Source: an uncultured Anaerolineae bacterium (GTDB lineage: Bacteria; Chloroflexota; Anaerolineae; Anaerolineales; Villigracilaceae). From it: 22,082 bases of DNA. The notes below the pieces were generated by a model. The model did not search any database, had not been told where the DNA came from, and worked only from the letters and a program-made list of their open reading frames with translations. Location: the NCBI GenBank assembly GCA_903854805.1, contig CAINXK010000327.1:1-22082 (forward strand), given 5' to 3'. Position 1 is the first letter of the stretch. Every line of letters starts with the position of its first letter. Positions 6,691 through 13,855 of the stretch are shown here, one piece after another. The position numbers and the translations under genes are program-made.

Positions 6691-9246
6691 ATGGATACTG
6701 CCTTTAACCCGGCTCTACTCCAGGGTCTGACCGAACAGGAAGCCCGCGAGCGGTTGGCCACCGATGGCTTTAACGAACTCCCCACTGCCAAAAAGCGCAC
6801 TGTTTTTCATATTCTCTTTGAAGTGGTGCGCGAACCAATGTTCCTGATGTTGATCGCCTGCGGTGTGCTCTACCTGTTGCTCGGCGATAAAGAGGAAGCT
6901 CTGATGCTGCTCGGTTTTGTGGGCATCATCATTGGCATCACCATATACCAGGAACAGAAAACCGAGCGGGCGCTGGAAGCTCTGCGCGATCTTTCCAGCC
7001 CGCGCGCGCTGGTCATCCGCGATGGCAAACAACAGCGCATCGCCGGCCGCGAAGTTGTTCGCGATGATCTCCTCCTGCTTGTCGAAGGTGACCGCGTTCC
7101 GGCGGATGCGGTTTTGCTCTCGGGAGGCCATGTCAGCGTTGATGAATCATTGCTAACCGGTGAACCGGTGCCGGTGCGGAAAAAAAATTGGGATGGCCGC
7201 ATCGAGATGGGGCGTCCCGGTGGTGATGATTTGCCATTCATCTACTCTGGTTCGCTGGTGGTCAAAGGTCAAGGCATTGCGCAGGTACGTTCCACCGGTG
7301 CGCGGACGGAAATTGGTAAAATCGGCAAGGCGCTCCTAATTTTGGAACCTGAAGAAACTAATTTGCAGGTTCAGACCGGCAAAATCGTCAAAAATTTTGC
7401 AATAGTGGGGCTGAGTCTGTGCGCACTGGTAGTAGTGGTTTTTGGCCTGACGCGTGGTAATTGGTTGGAGGGTTTCCTGGCCGGAATTACGCTGGCGATG
7501 GCAACTTTGCCCGAAGAATTCCCGGTGGTGCTGACGATTTTCCTGGCGCTGGGCGCCTGGCGTATTTCGCAGTTCAAGGTGCTGACACGGCGCGTCCCCG
7601 CGGTGGAAATGCTCGGCGCGGCAACGGTTCTCTGCACCGATAAAACCGGTACCCTGACCCTGAACCGGATGACGATCACGAAAATCGCGGTCAATGGGGA
7701 ATTCTACGAGGTGGATGGCAAGCAGTTGATCCTGCCGGATTCGCTGCATGAAGTCATCGAGTACAGCCTGTTGGCCAGCCCCGCCGACCCTTTCGACCCG
7801 ATGGAAAAAGCGATGAAAGAACTCGGTGGACGTACCCTGGCGAACACCGAGCACCTGCATAAGAATTGGATGCTGGTCAAGGAGTACTCGTTATCAGAAA
7901 AATTACTGGCAATGTCGCATGTCTGGCGCTCACCGAACATGCAGGATTTCGTTGTGGCGGTCAAGGGTGCGCCCGAAGCTGTGGCCGATTTGTGTCACTT
8001 TGACGAGGCCCGGCTGGTGAAAATGCATACGCAAGTCGCTGCCATGGCCAATGATGGTTTGCGCGTATTGGGCGTGGCCAAAGCAAACTTTAAGGCAAGC
8101 GATTTGCCTGGCGAACAGCATGATTTTGATTTTGAATTTATCGGCCTATTGGGTCTTTCGGACCCGGTGCGCCCCGAAGTACCAAAGGCCGTGAAAGAAT
8201 GTTACACCGCCGGAATCCGTGTCATCATGATTACCGGTGATTACCCGGCAACGGCTCAAAGCATTGCCCGGCAGATTGGGCTGAAACCGCTCGATCAGGT
8301 GATTACCGGCCCGGAACTCGACGCAATGAGCGATGAAGAACTTAAGGAACGCATCAAAACCACCTGCATCTTTGCCCGTGCAGTACCCGAGCAAAAACTG
8401 CGCCTGGTACAGGCGCTCAAAGCGAATGGCGAAGTGGTAGCAATGACCGGTGACGGAGTCAATGATGCGCCGGCGCTCAAAGCCGCCCATATCGGTATCG
8501 CCATGGGTGGGCGCGGCACGGATGTTGCTCGCGAAGCCTCCGCCATCGTTCTGCTCGACGATAACTTCGCTTCCATCGTCGCCGCTGTGCGGATGGGCCG
8601 CCGCATTTTCGATAACCTGAAAAAAGCTATGGGCTTTATCTTCTCGGTCCACATTCCCATCGCGGGTATGTCTCTCCTACCGGTCATTTTCAACTGGCCG
8701 CTGGCGCTCATGCCGGTTCACATCCTCTTTCTTGAACTGATCATTGACCCAGCCTGCTCGGTCGTCTTCGAGGCCGAGGCCGATGAAGCCGACATCATGC
8801 AGCGCCCGCCGCGTAAATTGACGGCTCCGCTCTTTGGCCGGGAAATGATTCTTTCCGGTCTGATTCAGGGGCTGGGCATCCTGGCCGTGATCGCAGGCGT
8901 CTACGCCTACCTGCTCTCCAGCGGATTTGACGAAGGTACGGCCCGCATGGTGGCTTTTGGCTCGCTGGTGATCGGCAACCTCGGCCTGATTTTTGCCAAC
9001 CGTTACACCACCCGTTCGATCCTGGCGACCTTGAAAATTCCGAACACGGCTCTCTGGTGGGTTACCGGTGGCGCGATTGCCTTCCTGGTGCTGGTTCTCG
9101 AAATCCCTTTTCTGCGCGAACTCTTCAAATTTTCCGACTTGAAAAACTGGGAAGTCGCGCTGATTGCCGCCACTGGCCTGGTAAGTATTCTGCTGGCTGA
9201 AAGCACCAAACTCAAATTTATTCAGCGCCTGATCTTGCCCCGGTAA
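6691..9246 (+). CDS. P-type cation ATPase of unassigned ion specificity
   Basis: An 851-residue inner-membrane ion pump. It has the N-terminal cation-ATPase domain, an actuator loop with TGEP (156-159, where TGES is usual), M4 with PEEFP (274-278), the phosphorylation site DKTGTLT with D317, the hinge TGDGVND (586-592), and M5-M10. The ion-site residues differ from the first pump in this window: the M5 stretch reads SVHIPIAG (H654 where SERCA has the Asn of SSNxGE, and no matching Glu), and M6 reads ELIIDPACSVVFEAEA with D686. There is no N-terminal CxxC metal domain and no CPx in M4, so it is not a Cu/Zn P1B ATPase. It groups by eye with P2-like bacterial pumps of unproven substrate. AGAGGAAAAATA precedes the ATG. 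Confidence 0.88.
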   Translation: MDTAFNPALLQGLTEQEARERLATDGFNELPTAKKRTVFHILFEVVREPMFLMLIACGVLYLLLGDKEEALMLLGFVGIIIGITIYQEQKTERALEALRDLSSPRALVIRDGKQQRIAGREVVRDDLLLLVEGDRVPADAVLLSGGHVSVDESLLTGEPVPVRKKNWDGRIEMGRPGGDDLPFIYSGSLVVKGQGIAQVRSTGARTEIGKIGKALLILEPEETNLQVQTGKIVKNFAIVGLSLCALVVVVFGLTRGNWLEGFLAGITLAMATLPEEFPVVLTIFLALGAWRISQFKVLTRRVPAVEMLGAATVLCTDKTGTLTLNRMTITKIAVNGEFYEVDGKQLILPDSLHEVIEYSLLASPADPFDPMEKAMKELGGRTLANTEHLHKNWMLVKEYSLSEKLLAMSHVWRSPNMQDFVVAVKGAPEAVADLCHFDEARLVKMHTQVAAMANDGLRVLGVAKANFKASDLPGEQHDFDFEFIGLLGLSDPVRPEVPKAVKECYTAGIRVIMITGDYPATAQSIARQIGLKPLDQVITGPELDAMSDEELKERIKTTCIFARAVPEQKLRLVQALKANGEVVAMTGDGVNDAPALKAAHIGIAMGGRGTDVAREASAIVLLDDNFASIVAAVRMGRRIFDNLKKAMGFIFSVHIPIAGMSLLPVIFNWPLALMPVHILFLELIIDPACSVVFEAEADEADIMQRPPRKLTAPLFGREMILSGLIQGLGILAVIAGVYAYLLSSGFDEGTARMVAFGSLVIGNLGLIFANRYTTRSILATLKIPNTALWWVTGGAIAFLVLVLEIPFLRELFKFSDLKNWEVALIAATGLVSILLAESTKLKFIQRLILPR

Positions 9247-9279
9247 GGTAAAAGTAGCTTTTCAAAGAGGCTAAATTTT

Positions 9280-9873
9280 ATGCTCCCCAATAAAAAATTT
9301 CAGACAAGCCTCGTTTGGGCCTTTCTGGCGCTGGTGATGGTTGCGCTGGTCAGCAGCGTCGGTCTGGCAGTTCTGGTGGACGAATTGGATGAATCCAATT
9401 TTGCATCGGCCATTTTGGTTGAGGGTGAAGCCCGGCCAGCGCAAACCGGCGACGAATTCACCGGAGAAGTGACCGCCTGGCTTTTCGGCGCGTCCAGCCT
9501 CCCGGTGGGCTTGGATTTGATTTCCAGAGCAGTGATTCGCTCAGCGCCGATTGGAGAAACAGTAAAAGGTTTCATCCGGCGCACCAATAATCTCCAGAAA
9601 AAATACCTGATGCCCTTTCATACTTACTTGAGTATCTTGATGCTGGGTCTGGGGCTGCTGCATCTCAGCTTATCCACTTGCGCTGCCAACCCGTTGCCCG
9701 AATGGAGCTTGATCCTGTGTGCGGTGCTGGTGGTGACCGGATTACTTTTCAAGTGGAAGGCTGTTCCAGCCACCTTTCGCAGAGCGCTCTACCAACTCCA
9801 TACCAGCCTGATAGTCACAGGGTTTTTACTGGTCATCCTGTTTAGCGGGCATGCTGTCATGGATACGGATTGA
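9280..9873 (+). CDS. Membrane protein with paired histidines, possibly heme-binding
   Basis: A 197-residue protein, not firmly recognised. A signal-anchor-like segment (11-32) is followed by an external-looking region (about 33-105) and then three hydrophobic segments. Histidines H114 and H128 in one segment are spaced H-x13-H, and H174 and H191 bracket the last segment. The H-x13-H spacing is that of ferric-reductase-like and cytochrome b-like membrane domains, where it holds two b hemes, so heme b binding and electron transfer are possible. The region is shorter than a full ferric-reductase domain. AAAGAGG precedes the start. It follows the second ATPase by 33 bases and precedes the metal-binding small protein, so it belongs to the same transcript. 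Another reading is a structural membrane protein with incidental histidines. Confidence 0.6.
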   Translation: MLPNKKFQTSLVWAFLALVMVALVSSVGLAVLVDELDESNFASAILVEGEARPAQTGDEFTGEVTAWLFGASSLPVGLDLISRAVIRSAPIGETVKGFIRRTNNLQKKYLMPFHTYLSILMLGLGLLHLSLSTCAANPLPEWSLILCAVLVVTGLLFKWKAVPATFRRALYQLHTSLIVTGFLLVILFSGHAVMDTD

Positions 9874-9910
9874 GTTTCATACAATTACAAACGAAACGGA
9901 GAAATTCAAA

Positions 9911-10269
9911 ATGGACTTTCTCGAAGATTTACTTGATTTTGGCGACCGCAAACGCCGAAAAGGTGGTGGATTATTCCAAAACGAAGGCCATTACGATAAC
10001 GCTAACGATCAGCATCATGACGATGACCATGACGATCATGCGCCTCACCAGCCAAATTCAAACAACGCATTTCCTCAGGTTCTCACAGACCCTGCGGCGA
10101 TCCCCTCCGGTGTCGTTTGCGCAAGTGTTCCACTCCCACCTTTCAAGGTGCTAAATATTGCCACAGGAGCGGAACAGCCATCGACCTCATTCTAAAATGT
10201 GCCAGTTGTGGTTCAAAGGTGCCGGTGAATGCCTCTTTCTGCCCGCAATGTGGCTATAACACTGGATAA
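9911..10269 (+). pseudogene. His/Asp-rich zinc-ribbon protein, reading frame broken in the first ribbon
   Basis: The N-terminal frame (9911-10195) encodes a basic start, a run rich in His and Asp (HYDNANDQHHDDDHDDHAPH) and a proline-rich linker up to VVC (codon 10118-10120). From there the homologous frame is the one set one base back. It gives RKCSTPTFQGAKYCHRSG and then KCASCGSKVPVNASFCPQCG, ending at the TAA 10267-10269. Joined this way the protein has CxKC...CxxS and CxxC...CxxC, a double zinc ribbon. One base appears lost near 10120, and the fourth cysteine of the first ribbon is serine. A GGAGAAA site precedes the ATG. The intact form would bind zinc or similar metals beside the CDF exporter. 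Two lesions in one ribbon suggest decay; a sequencing error is the alternative. Confidence 0.7.
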
Positions 10270-10285
10270 GGTCGGATAGATCAAG

Positions 10286-11200
10286 ATGCACAATATCATT
10301 CCCGTAGATCGTTCCTCGTTAACCCGCTTCGCCTGGCTGTCGATTGCCGCCGCATTAACAACGATAGCCATGAAATCGGTTGCTTATTGGCTGACCGGCT
10401 CGGTCAGTCTGCTTTCGGACGCGGTCGAATCACTGGTCAATCTGGCAGGTGCGCTGATGGCGCTCGGCATGCTAACCATCGCTGCTCGCCCACCGGATGG
10501 CGACCATACCTTTGGGCACAGCAAAGCCGAATATTTTGCCAGCCTGATGGAAGGTCTGCTGATTCTTGGTGCTGCGGTAGCTATTGCCGTAACCGCCATC
10601 GACCGCTTCACCCACCCCCGTCCATTGGAACAGATGAGTATTGGTCTGCTAGTTTCAACTGGTGCCTCGGTCGTGAATTTCGTCGTGGCGCGCATCCTCA
10701 TCAACGCCGGGAAAAAATTCGATTCTATTACCCTCGAAGCTGATGCCTTGCATCTTATGACGGATGTCTGGACCTCGGTTGGCGTGATTTGCGGATTGGT
10801 GGTGGTGGCAATCACAGGTTGGTTCGTGCTCGACCCTCTGATGGCTTTGCTGGTGGCTGTTAACATCGTCTGGACGGCTTTCGATCTGCTGCGTCGTTCA
10901 GTCAATGGTCTGATGGATAGCGCCCTGCCCGAGGCTGAGCAAAAAATCATTGCAGAAGTGATGGAGCAGTATCGTGCCAAAAAGGTTGATTTCCACGCTT
11001 TGCGCACGCGCCAGGCTGCCTCACGGCGCTTTCTTTCAGTGCACATGCTCGTCCCCGGAGACTGGTCGGTGCATGACGCACATCACATTGCCGAGGATTT
11101 CGAGGGCGAGATTCGTGCTGTGCTGGGTGATGCCATCGTCCATACCCACCTCGAGCCGGCAGAGGATGAAATCTCCATAACCGATATCCATGAGAAGTAA
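10286..11200 (+). CDS. Cation diffusion facilitator (CDF) family metal exporter
   Basis: A 304-residue inner-membrane transporter that swaps divalent metal (Zn2+, Fe2+, Co2+ or Cd2+) for protons. The N-terminal half holds six membrane segments. TM2 has SLLSDAVESLVN; the YiiP D45/D49 positions are E48 and N52 here. TM5 has H156-x3-D160 in ALHLMTD, the H-x3-D pair of zinc-type CDFs rather than the D-x3-D pair of Mn types. The TM2-TM3 loop has D71-x2-H74-x3-H78, matching YiiP site B. The cytoplasmic C-terminal dimer domain ends with HTHLEP and carries the HALRTR and HDAHHIAE blocks. The ribosome site is weak (GGATAG). It ends the cation cluster, 16 bases after the zinc-ribbon frame, and should act with the zinc-type repressor upstream. 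Confidence 0.93.
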   Translation: MHNIIPVDRSSLTRFAWLSIAAALTTIAMKSVAYWLTGSVSLLSDAVESLVNLAGALMALGMLTIAARPPDGDHTFGHSKAEYFASLMEGLLILGAAVAIAVTAIDRFTHPRPLEQMSIGLLVSTGASVVNFVVARILINAGKKFDSITLEADALHLMTDVWTSVGVICGLVVVAITGWFVLDPLMALLVAVNIVWTAFDLLRRSVNGLMDSALPEAEQKIIAEVMEQYRAKKVDFHALRTRQAASRRFLSVHMLVPGDWSVHDAHHIAEDFEGEIRAVLGDAIVHTHLEPAEDEISITDIHEK

Positions 11201-11300
11201 GATCAGCGCTAAATAATCGCGAGACGTTATGTAAACACACAGGAGCTGTGGTCGAAATTAACCTAATCTTCAGGAATCTCCTGTGCCGCAAAAGGCTCTT

Positions 11301-11342
11301 TCACCCTCTTCCCTTTTTTGGGATGGGGGCAGGGGATGGGTT
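11301..11342 (+). repeat. CCCTCTTCCC / GGGATGGGGGCAGGGG intergenic repeat
   Basis: The stretch has a pyrimidine-rich arm (CACCCTCTTCCC), a T-rich loop (TTTTTT) and a G-rich arm (GGGATGGGGGCAGGGGATGGG). It looks like a degenerate copy of the CCCTCTCCC-loop-GGGAGAGGGCAGGGG hairpin repeat seen between genes in many bacterial genomes. Assignment is by eye only. Confidence 0.4.
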
Positions 11343-11533
11343 AGCGCATGTCCCTGGATACCCGTCAGTAAATCCAAATAATCAATCTATGCCCGGTGTC
11401 GAATTTCGGGGTTTCAATTCGTTCTAATAATGCCTGACTAACTGGTCCAATTCATGCATCCATAAAGTGTACTGACGATAGTCATGTGAATTAGTGCCAT
11501 TTGTCACTTGAAGAGGCCTATTCGAAATTGCTA

Positions 11534-11571
11534 TTATTTGTACAGCGTTGTACACAGCGCTGTACAAATAA
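11534..11571 (+). promoter_or_regulatory. Candidate operator: 14-bp inverted repeat with three TGTACA boxes
   Basis: TTATTTGTACAGCG (11534-11547) is mirrored exactly by CGCTGTACAAATAA (11558-11571). A further TGTACA lies in the 10-base spacer, so TGTACA occurs at 11539, 11549 and 11561, about one helical turn apart. It stands 131 bases before the first gene of an operon whose second gene is a LacI-type regulator, which makes it a good candidate for that regulator's operator. No experiment is implied; the assignment comes from position and symmetry. Confidence 0.6.
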
Positions 11572-11701
11572 ATAAGCTGACCAGCCATTATTTTTGGTGC
11601 ATTTGAACGGTTCATTTTCCGCGGGTAGCAGTGTACATCGGTTGGGTAATGATAGGTGCTGTCAGTGGGTAAAATTCCGATTTTCTTCAGGATGTGACAA
11701 C

Positions 11702-12709
11702 GTGAACCAGACTGATAATGTCAATGACGCCAAATATGGTATTCGGGATGCAAGAGGCCACTGGAAACCACCTTATCCAGCCGGTTACGCCCCGTTATTT
11801 GACTGGCCGGTGAGGCCCAAAGCCATCCTGAAATGGGTTTTCGGTTACTCCGGATTGTTGTGGCCGTTTAATCTCCTGATTTTTTTGTTCACTTGTATAA
11901 CGGTGTCATTTCTACAGCCAGCAATTGAAAATTGCAAAAACCTGGAGATCGGCTGGATCGGGCTCATGCTAGTCCGAAACTTTCTCATCATGGTAATTTT
12001 GAACGGCGGACTGCACCTGATCTATTACACATATAAATTAGATGGGAAGGATCGAAAGTACAACCCGAGTTTTCAGGAAGAACCTAAAAGGCAATTCCTG
12101 TTTGGGAAACAAGTTTTAGATAATTCATTCCGCTGCTTGTTTTTCGGCCTGCCAATTTGGACGGCTTATGAAGTGCTGTATATCTGGGCGGCAGCTAATG
12201 GGCGCATCCCTTACCTGGGTTTCAGGGAAAATCCTATTGGGTTTGTAGCCTGGTTCTTCCTGATCCTGCTATTACGAGAAACTCATTTTTATTTTGTGCA
12301 TCGCCTGATTCACTGGGGACCCTTGTTTAAGTACGTGCATAGTGTCCATCACCTCAATCCCAACCCTGGCCCCTGGTCTGGCTTGGCCATGCATCCGGTT
12401 GAACATCTTCTTTATTTTTCTGGCGTCTTTATCCACTTTATCATTCCTTCCAATCCTTTGCATTTCTTTTTCCATATTCAGCACCTGGTGATTCCTCCGG
12501 GTCCTGGGCATTTGGGCTTTGAAGGTCCGACTTATAAAGAAAAACCTTTGATGACATCTTATTTCCATTATTTACACCATAAATATGTTAATTGTAATTT
12601 TGGGATGGATATCGTTCCTTGGGATAAGTGGCAAGGAGTTTATTATGATGGGGTCGGCGAATATCGACCTGGAACAAAACCGGCAGCATTGATTCAGAAG
12701 AAACCCTAA
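11702..12709 (+). CDS. Fatty acid hydroxylase / sterol desaturase superfamily membrane enzyme
   Basis: A 335-residue di-iron membrane oxygenase-type protein. It has several hydrophobic segments in the first half, then the three histidine boxes: H195-x4-H200 (HFYFVHRLIH), H213-x2-HH217 (HSVHH) and H289-x2-HH293 (HYLHH), plus H231 and H235 in MHPVEH. These bind two irons that activate O2 to hydroxylate or desaturate an acyl chain, sterol or carotenoid. The GTG at 11702 is chosen; the ribosome site upstream is weak (AGGAT), and a start further upstream at 11594 would run over the regulatory region. It lies 12 bases before the LacI gene. An O2-dependent enzyme in an apparently anaerobic host is odd, so it may work only at trace oxygen or have another electron acceptor. 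The substrate is unknown. Confidence 0.85.
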   Translation: MNQTDNVNDAKYGIRDARGHWKPPYPAGYAPLFDWPVRPKAILKWVFGYSGLLWPFNLLIFLFTCITVSFLQPAIENCKNLEIGWIGLMLVRNFLIMVILNGGLHLIYYTYKLDGKDRKYNPSFQEEPKRQFLFGKQVLDNSFRCLFFGLPIWTAYEVLYIWAAANGRIPYLGFRENPIGFVAWFFLILLLRETHFYFVHRLIHWGPLFKYVHSVHHLNPNPGPWSGLAMHPVEHLLYFSGVFIHFIIPSNPLHFFFHIQHLVIPPGPGHLGFEGPTYKEKPLMTSYFHYLHHKYVNCNFGMDIVPWDKWQGVYYDGVGEYRPGTKPAALIQKKP

Positions 12710-12721
12710 GAAGATTACGTC

Positions 12722-13846
12722 ATGAAACAATCCCGTCCAGCAACTCTCAAAGATGTCGCCGCATACGCCAACGTTTCAATTAAAACTGTATCCAACGTAG
12801 TCAATGACTGGCCTTACATCACAGATACGACTCGTCAAAAAGTACTGGACGCAATCCAGGTGGTCGGCTACCGGCCCAATCAGGCGGCTCGAAGCCTGGT
12901 TACCGGAAAAACCCGAACAGTAGGGGTTTTGATCCCTGATATTGCCAATCCTTTTTTTGGAGCAGCCATGCGTGGTTGTGAAGATGTCTTGTTCGAGGGT
13001 GGTTACAGCCTGCTCTTGAGCAATACAAACGAAGATCTTACCCGCGAGCATAATAACCTGGAATTGTTGCTGAGTCGCGGCGTCGATGCGCTCCTATTGT
13101 GGGGATCACGCATGAGTTGTGAAGAGCTGGAAGAGATCATCGGTCCGCGACTCCCGCTTGTGACGGTTGAGTTGAGCATGGAACCCAAACGGCCGAATCA
13201 TGCAAATATCAATATCGATAACCAGCATGGTGCTGAATTGGCAACCCGACATTTGCTCGATCAGGGCTATAGCTTGATTGCTCATTTGGCAGGCCCAGAA
13301 GACCGGCTTACCGCGAATTTACGACTGGCAGGGTATCAGCAGGCGCTTGAACGAGCAGGATTATCACCCGACAAAGCGCTAATTCGCCATGCCGCACCAA
13401 CTATTGCAGCAGGTTATTTTGCCACGCTGGAACTGCTTCAATCCCAGCGGCCGCGCGCTATCTTTTGTTATAACGATCTGATGGCCTTTGGAGCGTTAAT
13501 TGCCGCCCGCGAACTGGGTCTGGATGTGCCTAACGACCTGGCTGTGGTCGGTTTCGACGATATTACGATGGATACCTTCAGCGAACCGCCCCTAAGCACC
13601 GTGCGAATTCCACAATATGACCTGGGCTATATGGCGGGCAAAATTGTTCTGCAGCTCTTACAAGCACCCAGTGAAAAACCCTGCTCGTATCTCTTCCCTG
13701 TGGAATTAATCATCCGTGGTTCCAGTCGGGCCTTGCCCTTCTCAGTCGATGAACGCGCCTCCAATTTGAAAAACCTGCTGTCTTCGTTTGTCCCTGGCTC
13801 ACGTACAAGCCATGAAGATTTGATCAAAACTACCCGTTTGTCTTAG
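12722..13846 (+). CDS. LacI-family transcriptional regulator
   Basis: A 374-residue repressor or activator. The N-terminal HTH is TLKDVAAYANVSIKTVSNVVND (8-29), with the hinge helix RPNQAARSLV at 51-60. The rest is a periplasmic-binding-protein fold starting TVGVLIPDIANPFFG, which binds a small sugar-like effector and forms a dimer, and it ends with ELIIRGSS plus an unusual tail of about 30 residues. It is the second gene of the operon, between the hydroxylase and the URO-D-like gene, so it probably senses the imported solute and controls the operon through the TGTACA region upstream. The ribosome site is weak (AAGAAGA), which fits translational coupling with the gene before it. Confidence 0.95.
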   Translation: MKQSRPATLKDVAAYANVSIKTVSNVVNDWPYITDTTRQKVLDAIQVVGYRPNQAARSLVTGKTRTVGVLIPDIANPFFGAAMRGCEDVLFEGGYSLLLSNTNEDLTREHNNLELLLSRGVDALLLWGSRMSCEELEEIIGPRLPLVTVELSMEPKRPNHANINIDNQHGAELATRHLLDQGYSLIAHLAGPEDRLTANLRLAGYQQALERAGLSPDKALIRHAAPTIAAGYFATLELLQSQRPRAIFCYNDLMAFGALIAARELGLDVPNDLAVVGFDDITMDTFSEPPLSTVRIPQYDLGYMAGKIVLQLLQAPSEKPCSYLFPVELIIRGSSRALPFSVDERASNLKNLLSSFVPGSRTSHEDLIKTTRLS

Positions 13847-13855
13847 GAGTGCAGC

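Larger units (their letters stand above)
11201..11701 (+). other. Gene-free regulatory stretch between the CDF gene and the uptake operon
   Basis: No coding region is supported here. It holds CACAGGAG (11238-11245) facing CTCCTGTG (11278-11285), a possible terminator stem for the cation cluster, which can also fold alone as CACAG-GAG-CTGTG. After that come the pyrimidine/purine-rich repeat listed below and the TGTACA inverted-repeat region. A further TGTACA lies at 11632-11637. There is no clear sigma-70 promoter with two good boxes. Confidence 0.5.

Noticed and set aside
10111..10125. Programmed -1 ribosomal frameshift in the zinc-ribbon gene
   Set aside because: The bases at the switch (CGTTTGCGC) do not form an X-XXY-YYZ slippery heptamer and no clear stimulatory hairpin follows. 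The Cys to Ser change in the same ribbon favours decay or a sequence error.
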